Positions 1-7,870 of a DNA stretch of 48,401 nucleotides are shown in pieces (position 1 is the first letter of the stretch; every line of letters begins with the position of its first letter). The stretch is from the NCBI RefSeq assembly GCF_002027705.1, contig NZ_MBTG01000041.1, positions 1-48,401 on the forward strand, in the 5' to 3' direction. Below the pieces are notes generated by a model that saw nothing but the letters and a program-made list of their open reading frames with translations, was not told the origin of the DNA and made no database searches. This stretch comes from Paenibacillus ferrarius (GTDB lineage: Bacteria; Bacillota; Bacilli; Paenibacillales; NBRC-103111). The position numbers and the translations under genes are program-made.

Positions 1-7
1 GGAAGTA

Positions 8-145
8 CCGAGTAGTAGTTCCCAAAGGGCACAGACCCGTTACTAGAGCATCTCGGCCTCCACTTCTTGGACAGGTATAACGAAGGAATGTAAGGGCTGC
101 GACCCGTTGAGTCATGGGAGGGTAAACCACCAAGAGACCGTGGAG
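8..145. ncRNA. Candidate structured RNA with two similar stem-loops
   Basis: This non-coding segment folds on paper into two consecutive stem-loops of the same design. The first pairs 8-12 with 52-56 and 13-17 with 41-45, then has an asymmetric internal loop and an inner GGG/CCC stem (27-29 with 36-38). The second pairs 58-63 with 140-145 and 65-70 with 130-135, again with an internal loop and an inner GGG/CCC stem (94-96 with 103-105). The inner parts share the layout AAGGGC-N4-ACCCGTT (25-41 and 92-108). Two loop-bearing stems in the non-coding end of an element recall the bridge RNAs of IS110/IS1111 elements, whose recombinase gene could lie left of this window. No recombinase is visible, so this identity is only a guess. 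The coding strand is unknown. Confidence 0.3.
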
Positions 146-320
146 TCAAACGTGCACATATGGGAAAATGAGGAATTAATAACACTTCCTCTATTCCCGC
201 ATGCCCTCTTGATGATTTTAGAGAAACAGCTCCCTCATCTTCTAGAGAACCCTGCTTCAAGAATGATGTAATCCTACGAATGAGCGAGTATATGCAAGAA
301 AAACGCTAAGAACAGAGGGA
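146..320. other. Intergenic stretch, nothing recognised
   Basis: No reading frame of useful length, no terminator and no convincing promoter were seen between the stem-loop segment and the first short repeat. Confidence 0.5.
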
Positions 321-500
321 GGGAACTATGATCCGCTATATTGCCGAAAACCGCCCAATCTCACTCCAATGGGAACTACGGTCCGCTATTTCACCAATTC
401 CCACTCAAAATCAGCGATTTCCGCTCCAATAGCGGACCTCAGTTCCCTTTCATGCTACTTTTCCCCCGTTCTCCACCAATTAGCGGATCATAGTTCCTTT
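321..500. repeat. Four copies of a short GGGAACTA..TCCGCTAT repeat
   Basis: Two direct copies (321-339 and 371-389) read GGGAACTAYGRTCCGCTAT. Two inverted copies (about 429-447 and 480-498) read the complement, ATAGCGGA..AGTTCC. Together they form an intergenic cluster able to pair with itself. Degenerate copies of the same unit occur at 21346-21522, so this is a dispersed family in this genome. Such units could be mobile palindromic repeats or transcribed structures; the function is unknown. Confidence 0.7.
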
Positions 501-719
501 TCATCATACTAGTCACCGTTTCGCGCAATCTGCTCAGTTTGGTCATGTCATCCACCACTCACTCTGGCATTTCCGCATTCGGCTCAGCCTGCTCGGACCA
601 CAGTTCCTTTTCCCCGTACTAGTCACCGTTTCGCAATCCGCTCAGCTTAGTCATGTCATCCACCACTCCCTCTGGTATATCCGCATTCGGCTCAGCTTGC
701 TCGGGCCTCCGTTCCTTTT
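501..719. repeat. Tandem direct duplication, unit about 109 bp
   Basis: The unit starting ACTAGTCACCGTTTCGC occurs at 508 and again at 618. Both copies run through GTCATGTCATCCACCACTC and CCGCATTCGGCTCAGC to a final GTTCCTTTT. They differ by scattered substitutions and a 2-base deletion, so the duplication is not very recent. Each copy ends in the AGTTCC/CGTTCC half of the neighbouring short repeat, so the duplication may have arisen by recombination between those units. No coding potential was seen. Confidence 0.75.
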
Positions 720-870
720 CGGCTCTCGACCACCCGCCACAGTCACGAACCAAGCCTTTCAAATTGGTATATATAATTATAACTGAATTGGATCTTTTTA
801 ATATTCCAATTTTCCATTATGCTAACTAAAATCTCATCTATATTGCACGTTGACAAGGAGAACAAACACA

Positions 871-1461
871 ATGAATCTACAGTCCTCTATTCTAGAAGGA
901 ACACGTGTCGCCCTGCTTCCGATGCAGGAATCGCATATCATCAGCTTGACCGAAGCTGCCGCTGATCCCAGAATCTGGGCCCATATGACGCCGCTGCTTC
1001 GGTCTGAGGATGTTGAGCGCTTTGTCCAGCAAGCGTTGGAGGAACAGAAAGAGGGCCTTGGCATTCCTTACAGCGTCTACGATAAGGATACGGACACTTT
1101 TGTTGGCAGCACGCGCTTGTTCGATATTTCCATCCCGCATCGGAATTTGGAGATTGGACATACCTGGTATAACCCCCTTGTTTGGCGGACACGCGTCAAT
1201 ACGGAATGCAAATATTTGCTGCTCCGCCACTGCTTTGAAACGATGAACCAGCTGCGTGTGCAAATTAAAACGGACCTGCGGAACGAACGCTCTCAAACCG
1301 CCATTGCCCGGCTGGGAGCGCAAAAAGAGGGGATTCTCCGGCAGCATCGCGTGCTCCATGACGGCTATATCCGCGACACCGTTATGTTCAGTATCCTCGA
1401 TAAAGAATGGCCGGATGTGAAGCAGCGTCTGGAAGGATTTTTGAATCAAGTCAGGGTGTAA
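871..1461 (+). CDS. GNAT-family N-acetyltransferase
   Basis: A 196-residue protein with the layout of RimJ/RimL-type GNAT acetyltransferases, which move an acetyl group from acetyl-CoA to an amine. Visible features are an N-terminal LEGTRVALLPMQESH strand-helix start, the central IGHTWYNPLVWRT segment and the LRVQIKTDLRNERSQTAIARLGAQKEGILRQH block typical of the acetyl-CoA-binding and C-terminal parts of this subfamily. The start at 871 is chosen because AAGGAG lies 10 bases upstream; an upstream TTG at 850 would put that site inside the gene. The substrate cannot be told; RimJ/L relatives act on ribosomal proteins, antibiotics or small amines. It stands alone on the + strand with a gap of 115 bases to the next gene. 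Confidence 0.9.
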   Translation: MNLQSSILEGTRVALLPMQESHIISLTEAAADPRIWAHMTPLLRSEDVERFVQQALEEQKEGLGIPYSVYDKDTDTFVGSTRLFDISIPHRNLEIGHTWYNPLVWRTRVNTECKYLLLRHCFETMNQLRVQIKTDLRNERSQTAIARLGAQKEGILRQHRVLHDGYIRDTVMFSILDKEWPDVKQRLEGFLNQVRV

Positions 1462-1502
1462 GTGCAAGTGGCCAACCATCCAGAAAAAAATTGTTTCGCG
1501 CA

Positions 1503-1531
1503 GTGACGTACTCCAATGAAAGTGGTATAAT
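1503..1531 (+). promoter_or_regulatory. Sigma-A-type promoter with extended -10
   Basis: GTGACG (1503-1508) and TATAAT (1526-1531) are 17 bases apart, with TGG directly before the -10 (extended -10). The site lies 45 bases before the aminotransferase start, so it should drive that gene independently of the acetyltransferase. Confidence 0.7.
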
Positions 1532-1576
1532 AACTGCAAAAAATGAATAGCTCACTGGAAGGAATGACCCACTCTT

Positions 1577-2887
1577 ATGAATCCTCTGGCACGACAGTTA
1601 AACGAGACCCTGGAACGTGAAAATTCTCACGTGCATGACATGCTTTCTGCATTAGGTAAATCGATTTACTTCCCGAAAGAAGGCATTCTCAGCCAATCGG
1701 CTGAAGCAAAAGCGAAGGCCAAGAAATTCAATGCTACTATCGGTATTGCGATCGAAAATGGTCAGCCCATGCATCTGAAGGTCATTCAAGACACACTATC
1801 CACCTATGCTCCAAAAGATATATATGAATACGCTCCGCCTGCAGGTAAACCAGAATTACGTACGGCATGGCGCAAAAAAATGCTCGAAGAAAACCCTGAC
1901 ATCGGCAGCAAGCTTATCGGCAACCCGATTGTCACGAATGCGTTGACGCATGGTCTGAGTATTGCGGCTGACTTGTTCGCTGATGTTGGTGACGCTGTTA
2001 TTATCCCTGATAAAAACTGGGAAAATTATGAGCTGACTTTCGAAATCCGCCGCGGCGCGCAAATCGTGAACTATCCGCTTTATAACGACAACATGCGATT
2101 CAATGCACAAGGCTTGCGCGAAGCTCTGCTAGCTCAGAAATCCAAAGGCAAAGCGATCGTAGTCCTGAACTTCCCGAACAACCCAACCGGCTATACGCCT
2201 GATGCGCAGGAAGGCAGAGAAATTACAGCTGCGATCCAAGATGCGGCTGAAGCTGGTATTAATGTTGTCGTCCTTACTGACGATGCGTACTTTGGTCTTT
2301 TCTTTGAAGGTTCCCTGCACGAGTCCTTGTTCGGACAATTGGCCGATCTTCACCCGCGTGTGCTTGCTGTCAAAATCGACGGAGCTACCAAAGAAGAGTA
2401 CGTATGGGGCTTCCGCGTTGGCTTCATCACATATGCAGGCCAAAGCGAAGCTCTGCTGTCGGCTCTCGAGCAAAAAACGATGGGGATCATTCGGGCGACC
2501 ATTTCCAGCGGTCCTCACCCATCCCAAACCTTCGTCCTTCATGCGTTGAACTCACCGGAGTTCGCTCAGCAGAAGCAAGAGAAATACGAAATCATGAAAG
2601 GCCGCGCCAACCGTACCAAGTCCATTCTGGACAGCGGCAAGTTCGATGAGGCATGGGGTTACTATCCTTTCAACTCCGGTTATTTCATGTGCTTGAAGCT
2701 CAAAACCGTTGATGCCGAAGCCTTGCGCGTACATTTGCTGAATCAGCATGGTGTAGGTACAATCGCACTAGGTGCGACTGATCTGCGCGTAGCTTTCTCT
2801 TGTATCGAAGAAGGCAACCTTGAAGAGCTGTTCAACCTTATTTATCAAAGCGTTAAAGAAATAGAAACAGTTGCTGCAAGCAAGTAG
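1577..2887 (+). CDS. Class I/II PLP-dependent aminotransferase
   Basis: A 436-residue fold-type I aminotransferase. Visible motifs are NFPNNPTGYTP near residue 197 (the conserved NPTG that contacts the cofactor region), LTDDAYFG near 235 (the Asp and Tyr that bind the PLP pyridine), DGATKEEYVWGFRVG with Lys272 as the likely Schiff-base lysine, and a C-terminal LRVAFSC that places the carboxylate-binding arginine. The size fits aspartate/aromatic-type transaminases. The exact amino donor cannot be assigned. A GGAAGG site lies upstream of the ATG, and an extended -10 promoter precedes it. The gene ends at a bidirectional terminator facing the surface-protein gene. Nothing nearby links it to a particular pathway, so it may be a housekeeping enzyme at the edge of the carbohydrate locus. 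Confidence 0.9.
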   Translation: MNPLARQLNETLERENSHVHDMLSALGKSIYFPKEGILSQSAEAKAKAKKFNATIGIAIENGQPMHLKVIQDTLSTYAPKDIYEYAPPAGKPELRTAWRKKMLEENPDIGSKLIGNPIVTNALTHGLSIAADLFADVGDAVIIPDKNWENYELTFEIRRGAQIVNYPLYNDNMRFNAQGLREALLAQKSKGKAIVVLNFPNNPTGYTPDAQEGREITAAIQDAAEAGINVVVLTDDAYFGLFFEGSLHESLFGQLADLHPRVLAVKIDGATKEEYVWGFRVGFITYAGQSEALLSALEQKTMGIIRATISSGPHPSQTFVLHALNSPEFAQQKQEKYEIMKGRANRTKSILDSGKFDEAWGYYPFNSGYFMCLKLKTVDAEALRVHLLNQHGVGTIALGATDLRVAFSCIEEGNLEELFNLIYQSVKEIETVAASK

Positions 2888-2897
2888 CTCGTATCGA

Positions 2898-2945
2898 AAA
2901 AGAAGCCTCCAAAACCACTTCTGTGGAGTTGGAGGCTTCTTTGTT
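2898..2945. terminator. Bidirectional rho-independent terminator
   Basis: Arms AAGAAGCCTCCAA and TTGGAGGCTTCTT enclose a second small hairpin (CCAC TTCT GTGG). The + strand continues with TTTGTTTT and the - strand with TTTTT, so it serves both the aminotransferase and the convergent SLH-protein gene. Confidence 0.9.
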
Positions 2946-2949
2946 TTCA

Positions 2950-5900
2950 TTACTTCGCTGCATCCGGATAAACATCAACGGATATCATTTTCCCATTTGC
3001 CGTAATCATCGTGGCCGTAAAGGAAACGACTTCCACATTCGATCCATCTACCGCAGATTTGGCCGGTACATAGATGTACTTGGCATCGCCGCGGTTCAAT
3101 TGAATTGGATTCAATGCCGGATTAGCATTGGGAACAGTGGCGAATACCCAATCGGTTGGATCTGTTCCTGCTGGGACTGGGGTCACTGCGTTCGTTTGAT
3201 TATTCATATTGTTGACCCCTGAAATATTAGATTCAATAGCCAGATAACCTGAGCCTGGAACGATATTATCAGAAGCCCATCTTATATTGCTAATGAAAGT
3301 TTGGATGCCGAATACAGGCGCAACTCGGATGACTGAGCTATTTTTAAAAGCGTTATTCCCATATTGATCCGTCAACGTGATATTGCTAAACGTCTGTTTC
3401 TGATTGAGTCTTCCTGTGTCGTTCCCTGTAAAAATATTGACGCCGGCTTTCAATTGCGATAACCAAATGATTCTTGGTTTGCCATTGAAGGTAGCCGCCA
3501 GGGAACTCGCAAACAAGGCTTCTTCCTTAATCGCAATGTTATCCATTAAAGAATACTTGACTCCCGTGTAATTGGAAGGCTTGAAAAGTACCGCAATGCT
3601 TGTTGTACCCACATCTTTACCGCGAATGGCGTATCCGTCAAAATCTTTGGCTACAGCGCCATCCGCTTTCGTTTTATTCACAACGGCTGTCGCTTGCATA
3701 TTGGAAGAAGTAACAGCTTTCACATGATTGTTAGGGATTTGTACAACATTGCCACCCGAATCCTTCGCTGTAATTACAATTTTCCCAGCAAAAAGATTTT
3801 CCAAGGCATAGCCTTCGGTCGAATAGACACCTTTGACAACTGTCGACGCTCCCCCCTGCAGAATCCCGCTAATTTTATCTACGGCATAAATGCCATTGGC
3901 AAAAGGTGTGACCGCATAGGTAAGATTGTCGGATTCCTTCGCTTTAATCAACTGTGTCGAACTGATCGCTGTTGACAACAAGGAAGCATTCCCAGCAGCA
4001 ACCGCCGCTCTGTCGCCTTTGAACAATTGGGCTGTGAGCTGGTAGCTGCCTTCGTTGTTATCGCCCATATTAGCGGTGAACAACAAATCCTTGTCGCGAT
4101 AGCTGCCAATTTCAGTCGCTCCTGGGTTGTAAGCATCACGTGTTGCATCTACGCCGTCAAGAATCAACGTTTTATTGGTTGTCGTATTTAATATGGCTGT
4201 GTTATTTGGCGTGCCGTCTGCTTTCCATGTAAAGCCGCCTTTGGAGAAGTAAACGGCATCCGTTACAGAACCCGAAGTTTGATTAAACGTCAACTGCACA
4301 GTGTATCCTGTGTAATCTCTATCGAATTCTTCACCGTATTGGTCTCTGTATTTCAATCGGAATATGTTTTCAGTCTTGCTATCGGTTAAATCAATCGAAG
4401 GCAGCATCTTCACTTTGGGAACGACCGAAAGGAATACGGTATTCGGATAACGCTTAGCTACAATGCTGGTACGAGCGGTCGTGCTTTTCCCGCTTGGCGT
4501 TACCTTCGCTGACACTGTCAGTTGACCGCTTCCTCTCTCCGGAACTAGTTTGAGATCAGAGATGCGGATCTTTCCGCGATTGGCGCCACTCTTTTCAATC
4601 CCGCCCACCACTTTACCAGCAGCATCCTTCGCACCTACCGTTACAGCGCTGACACCATAGCTGTAGATCAGGATTTTGTCCGCGTTATTCACGATTTCAT
4701 CGGTATTAAGCAGGTTGCCAGCCTTATCCTTGACTGTGATTGGAAGATACACATCATCGTCACCAATTGCAATTGTATTCGGGAAAGCCCCTAAAATAAC
4801 CTCATAAGGCACTTTTGCCATCGCTACCTTCAGCGTCTTAGAAGCCGGGGAGCCCGATAAAGCGGCCGAAAGTGAAACCGTCACTTCCTGATCGCTGAAT
4901 AAGGTAAGATTCGAAGCGGCTTTAAGCTTCAGTTCAGGAATACCGTCTCCGGTTTCATCCGCTACGAAGCCAAAGCCTTGCGGAGGTGACATCGCCGTAG
5001 TATCAATAACGCCTGAACCATTCGTATAGGCCATTGCATAAGTCTTCAATACATTCAGATCCGTTACTTGAAAGCCATACTGGTCAAAAGCTTTGAAAGG
5101 AATCGTTGCGGTATCGCCCGCTTCCAGGCTCGTCTTGCCATTGGCATACGCGATATCCCCTAATTCCACCTTGGCAACCGACTGCGGATCGCCCACTGTG
5201 AACGTTTTCGTAATCTGTGGCGTATACTCCGGCGCATTGATGCCAACGTAGAAGGTTTGATTTCTGGCTAGCTTATTTGCATACACAGCATGTGTAACAT
5301 CAATCGTTAAGGATTGACTATCACCGGCAGCAATCACATCAAGCTCTGGGCTCGTATAGATGCTAAAACGCGTCGCATTGATGTCGGATACTTCGTTGTA
5401 TTGATTCGTCGCTTTAAAGCCAATTTTGATTTTACCTTGAGCAACCGTATCCGATGCGGTTGTAAACGCAATTTTGCTGATTTTCTCATCGGTAACAGCC
5501 ACATCAGCAGTCCCTTTATCGACGGTCAAGCCACCATCTTTGACAGCTTCGAGCTTAACGGTATACGTGTTTTCCGTCATTTTGGCATCAAGGGTAATCG
5601 TGACTTCGTTCTTGTTGGTATTCCATTTCTGTGCACCTGCTGCCACAGAGCCAGCGAGTCCGCCGCGCAAAACCGAAACGGTTAATTTCGTTGTGTCTGC
5701 AATCGAACCGTTTAATTTCACGAGCAGCGTTTTGGCGCCTGCTGCTTTGAACTCGGCAACGGATACTTTGGTTATCGTAATCACCGGTCCGTTCGTTAAA
5801 ATAAGCTGATACCCGGTATACGCGGCATTCACCAGCAGCTCGCGATTCGCGGCTATCGTGAAATCCTTCACACTAGCAATGAACCCTGCTTTGATAGCGG

Positions 5901-6579
5901 CAGCAATGCTGCCTTTGGCCCAATCCGAGACGGTACCCGTCACCGCGGCATTGACATCAGGCTGAAGTTTAAATACACGCGCAAAGACCGCAGCCACTTG
6001 TTCAATGCTTACGACACCGGCTGGATTAAACTGATCCGCTGATATGCCATCCATGAAGCCGGCTTTGGCTACGGCACCAATATAGCCGGTTGCCCAGCTT
6101 GCGCCTTCCAAATCGGTGTAAACGGCACTGGCTGCTTTATCTTCCGCAAGTCCGCTCAATACGACGATAATTTTCGCCAATTGCGCGCGTGTCAGCTCTT
6201 TATCAAGTCCTGCTGCTCCTGTTTCATCAATCCCGTCCAAAATGCCTTTGGCTTTCAAGGCAGCAAATTTGGCTTGCGCATCCAAGGGTGCTGCGCTTGG
6301 GCTGGGAGCTGGCGCTGTCGGCTTAGCTGTTGGACTAGGCGATGGTGAAGCCGCAGGTGTTGCTGCCGGACTTGGAGCTGGACTCACCGCTGGCGATGGA
6401 GCCGGACTCGCGGCCGGAGAAGGACTCGGGCTTGCCGCTGGGGTTGCGCTAGGCGATGGGGTTGATGTCACCGTTGGCGCTGCATCTGCATCCACGTATT
6501 GGAAGGATGCCATCATCGTAAACATCATAGCCATGATGAGTACGATCGATAACTTTTTCTTCATAACGAGTCGTTTCAT
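2950..6579 (-). CDS. Secreted SLH-domain surface (S-layer-type) protein
   Basis: A 1209-residue secreted protein. Residues 1-33 are a signal peptide (basic start, hydrophobic core, DADAA cleavage region). Residues about 34-97 are a Pro/Ser/Ala low-complexity linker. Three S-layer-homology modules follow at roughly 100-143, 153-205 and 217-260 (LTRAQLAKIIVVLSGL; YIGAVAKAGFMDGISADQFNP; AIKAGFIASVKDFTIAANREL). SLH modules anchor proteins to pyruvylated secondary cell-wall polymer. The remaining 900 or so residues are beta-rich with repeated Ig-like strands (TVKDKAGNLLNTDEI, LKYRDQYGEEF). The start fits a strong GGAGGGAGG site 5 bases upstream. A cre-like site and a CTAGTATG promoter motif lie upstream. 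It may be the S-layer subunit or a large cell-wall-bound protein; no catalytic domain was recognised. Confidence 0.9.
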   Translation of the reverse strand: MKRLVMKKKLSIVLIMAMMFTMMASFQYVDADAAPTVTSTPSPSATPAASPSPSPAASPAPSPAVSPAPSPAATPAASPSPSPTAKPTAPAPSPSAAPLDAQAKFAALKAKGILDGIDETGAAGLDKELTRAQLAKIIVVLSGLAEDKAASAVYTDLEGASWATGYIGAVAKAGFMDGISADQFNPAGVVSIEQVAAVFARVFKLQPDVNAAVTGTVSDWAKGSIAAAIKAGFIASVKDFTIAANRELLVNAAYTGYQLILTNGPVITITKVSVAEFKAAGAKTLLVKLNGSIADTTKLTVSVLRGGLAGSVAAGAQKWNTNKNEVTITLDAKMTENTYTVKLEAVKDGGLTVDKGTADVAVTDEKISKIAFTTASDTVAQGKIKIGFKATNQYNEVSDINATRFSIYTSPELDVIAAGDSQSLTIDVTHAVYANKLARNQTFYVGINAPEYTPQITKTFTVGDPQSVAKVELGDIAYANGKTSLEAGDTATIPFKAFDQYGFQVTDLNVLKTYAMAYTNGSGVIDTTAMSPPQGFGFVADETGDGIPELKLKAASNLTLFSDQEVTVSLSAALSGSPASKTLKVAMAKVPYEVILGAFPNTIAIGDDDVYLPITVKDKAGNLLNTDEIVNNADKILIYSYGVSAVTVGAKDAAGKVVGGIEKSGANRGKIRISDLKLVPERGSGQLTVSAKVTPSGKSTTARTSIVAKRYPNTVFLSVVPKVKMLPSIDLTDSKTENIFRLKYRDQYGEEFDRDYTGYTVQLTFNQTSGSVTDAVYFSKGGFTWKADGTPNNTAILNTTTNKTLILDGVDATRDAYNPGATEIGSYRDKDLLFTANMGDNNEGSYQLTAQLFKGDRAAVAAGNASLLSTAISSTQLIKAKESDNLTYAVTPFANGIYAVDKISGILQGGASTVVKGVYSTEGYALENLFAGKIVITAKDSGGNVVQIPNNHVKAVTSSNMQATAVVNKTKADGAVAKDFDGYAIRGKDVGTTSIAVLFKPSNYTGVKYSLMDNIAIKEEALFASSLAATFNGKPRIIWLSQLKAGVNIFTGNDTGRLNQKQTFSNITLTDQYGNNAFKNSSVIRVAPVFGIQTFISNIRWASDNIVPGSGYLAIESNISGVNNMNNQTNAVTPVPAGTDPTDWVFATVPNANPALNPIQLNRGDAKYIYVPAKSAVDGSNVEVVSFTATMITANGKMISVDVYPDAAK

Positions 6580-6644
6580 ATTTTCCTCCCTCCATACTTA
6601 CAAAACTAAACAATTCCTTTGATGCCCCTTAGCTTTCGTTTATT

Positions 6645-6658
6645 TGCAAGCGCTTTCT
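6645..6658 (-). promoter_or_regulatory. cre-like site (CcpA operator)
   Basis: TGCAAGCGCTTTCT matches the cre consensus TGWAARCGYTWNCW at 13 of 14 positions with a perfect AAGCGCTT core. It lies 66 bases before the SLH-protein start and about 50 bases downstream of the presumed transcription start, a position suited to roadblock repression. Confidence 0.55.
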
Positions 6659-6715
6659 ATTTCGAGAACCTCCTTCCTCTCTCTTTTCCAAATCATAGAT
6701 TATCGGAGAGAGGAC

Positions 6716-6734
6716 AACATACTAGTTATTTAAG
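6716..6734 (-). promoter_or_regulatory. CTAGTATG-type promoter element
   Basis: On the - strand this reads CTTAAATAACTAGTATGTT. It differs at two positions from the element before the LplB operon at 21289-21307. TATGTT can serve as a -10; no good -35 is present, which suggests an activator or an unusual core. It precedes only the SLH-protein gene on this strand. The rest of 6580-6791 shows no gene. Confidence 0.45.
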
Positions 6735-6791
6735 TTGATATTAAACAAACTTAAGGTGCTCCGCTTTTTTTCCAATGTCTCAGCTCGATTA

Positions 6792-7862
6792 TTATGCTTC
6801 TATTTTACAGGCCTCTACCATCAGCAGAAGCGCCATCGATTGACCGTAAGGCATCGGGCATTGCTTAATATTGCGGTAATAGTCGAGATCACCCTTCAAG
6901 CCTGTACCATAAGAAACCCCATGGACAATGCCATCAGCATCAATTTTCTGCTTCACGCCTTCAAGTGCCTTTAGACCAACAGCTTTATACTTCGGATCCA
7001 GAAAACCCTGCCGCACAGCCTTCAAAATGCCGTAGGCAAACGCTGACGACGCCGAAGTTTCCAAATACGAATCCGGTTTGTCGAGCAGCGTATGCCATAG
7101 ACCGCTCTCATGCTGCAGCAAAGACAAGGTGTGAACCTGCCGTTCCAAGGAGGAAATCAGGAATTGGCTGACTCCCGCCGGCAGCGAGGCGATTTCCAAA
7201 TAATCAACTAGCCCAGCTGTATACCAGGAGTTCCCTCGTGCCCATAGAGCCTGCGCAAAGTGATGGTGACCGATGAAGGTCCAGCCATGGAAAAACAAGC
7301 CTGTTTTCACATCGGTTAAATATTTCAGGTGGATCATGAACTGGCGAATGCTCTCCTGTGTATAAATATCATTGTCCAAAAGTTCACCCATTCGAGCCAC
7401 AAACAATACCGTCATATACAGCGTGTCATCCCACAGCTGACCTTGATTCAGATTCCTTGTTACAACGTGTTGAAGGCCGCCTTCAACCGTTCTTGGCATC
7501 TCTTCCATCACATATGTAACCCATTCTTGACACAGCTCCAAATACTGGGGATTTCCCGTTTCTTCAGCCAAATAGCTCAGCGTCAGCATGGGACACATCG
7601 TATTGACATTTTTTTCAGGCAAGCCTTCGGCAATTCGTCGATCAAACCACTGTATCAATTCATCTCTGATCTCTCGCTTGCCCGTTTCTTTATAATACGA
7701 ATATAAGGCAAATAGCCCGACACCTTGCGGCCATTCCCAATTCTCCATAGATACAATGCCAATGGCGACCTTCTCTTGGAACATCGGTTTAAGCTCTTTC
7801 ATTTGTCGAATGAGCTTCGCAATGATATCTTCATACGCATGTATCGCTCGCGATTTAGCCAT
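6792..7862 (-). CDS. GH105 unsaturated rhamnogalacturonyl/glucuronyl hydrolase
   Basis: A 356-residue (alpha/alpha)6-barrel enzyme of the YteR/YesR type, which removes the 4,5-unsaturated uronate left at the non-reducing end by a polysaccharide lyase. Visible motifs are GQLWDDTLYM, with Asp145/Asp146 at the place of the YteR catalytic Asp143, and HHFAQALWARGNSWYTAGLVDYLE, the equivalent of the family's WGRGNGW motif. Length agrees with YteR (373). The start at 7862 is preferred because AAAGGAG precedes it and the upstream frame lies inside the beta-helix gene. There is no signal peptide, so it acts in the cytoplasm on imported oligosaccharides. It is the last gene of the five-gene operon, 8 bases after the beta-helix gene. 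Its presence implies that the substrate is generated by a lyase. Confidence 0.92.
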   Translation of the reverse strand: MAKSRAIHAYEDIIAKLIRQMKELKPMFQEKVAIGIVSMENWEWPQGVGLFALYSYYKETGKREIRDELIQWFDRRIAEGLPEKNVNTMCPMLTLSYLAEETGNPQYLELCQEWVTYVMEEMPRTVEGGLQHVVTRNLNQGQLWDDTLYMTVLFVARMGELLDNDIYTQESIRQFMIHLKYLTDVKTGLFFHGWTFIGHHHFAQALWARGNSWYTAGLVDYLEIASLPAGVSQFLISSLERQVHTLSLLQHESGLWHTLLDKPDSYLETSASSAFAYGILKAVRQGFLDPKYKAVGLKALEGVKQKIDADGIVHGVSYGTGLKGDLDYYRNIKQCPMPYGQSMALLLMVEACKIEA

Positions 7863-7870
7863 AAATCCAC

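Noticed and set aside
892..1539. 215-codon frame on the - strand opposite the acetyltransferase
   Set aside because: It is antisense to a well-supported GNAT gene, has no ribosome binding site and no recognisable protein features.
6297..6480. Short repeats resembling a repeat array
   Set aside because: These are codon-level repeats of the P-S/A linker without spacer structure; no CRISPR array was seen anywhere in the window.
6242..6622. 126-codon glycine/alanine-rich + strand frame
   Set aside because: It is the reverse reading of the Pro/Ser/Ala linker and signal peptide of the SLH protein.
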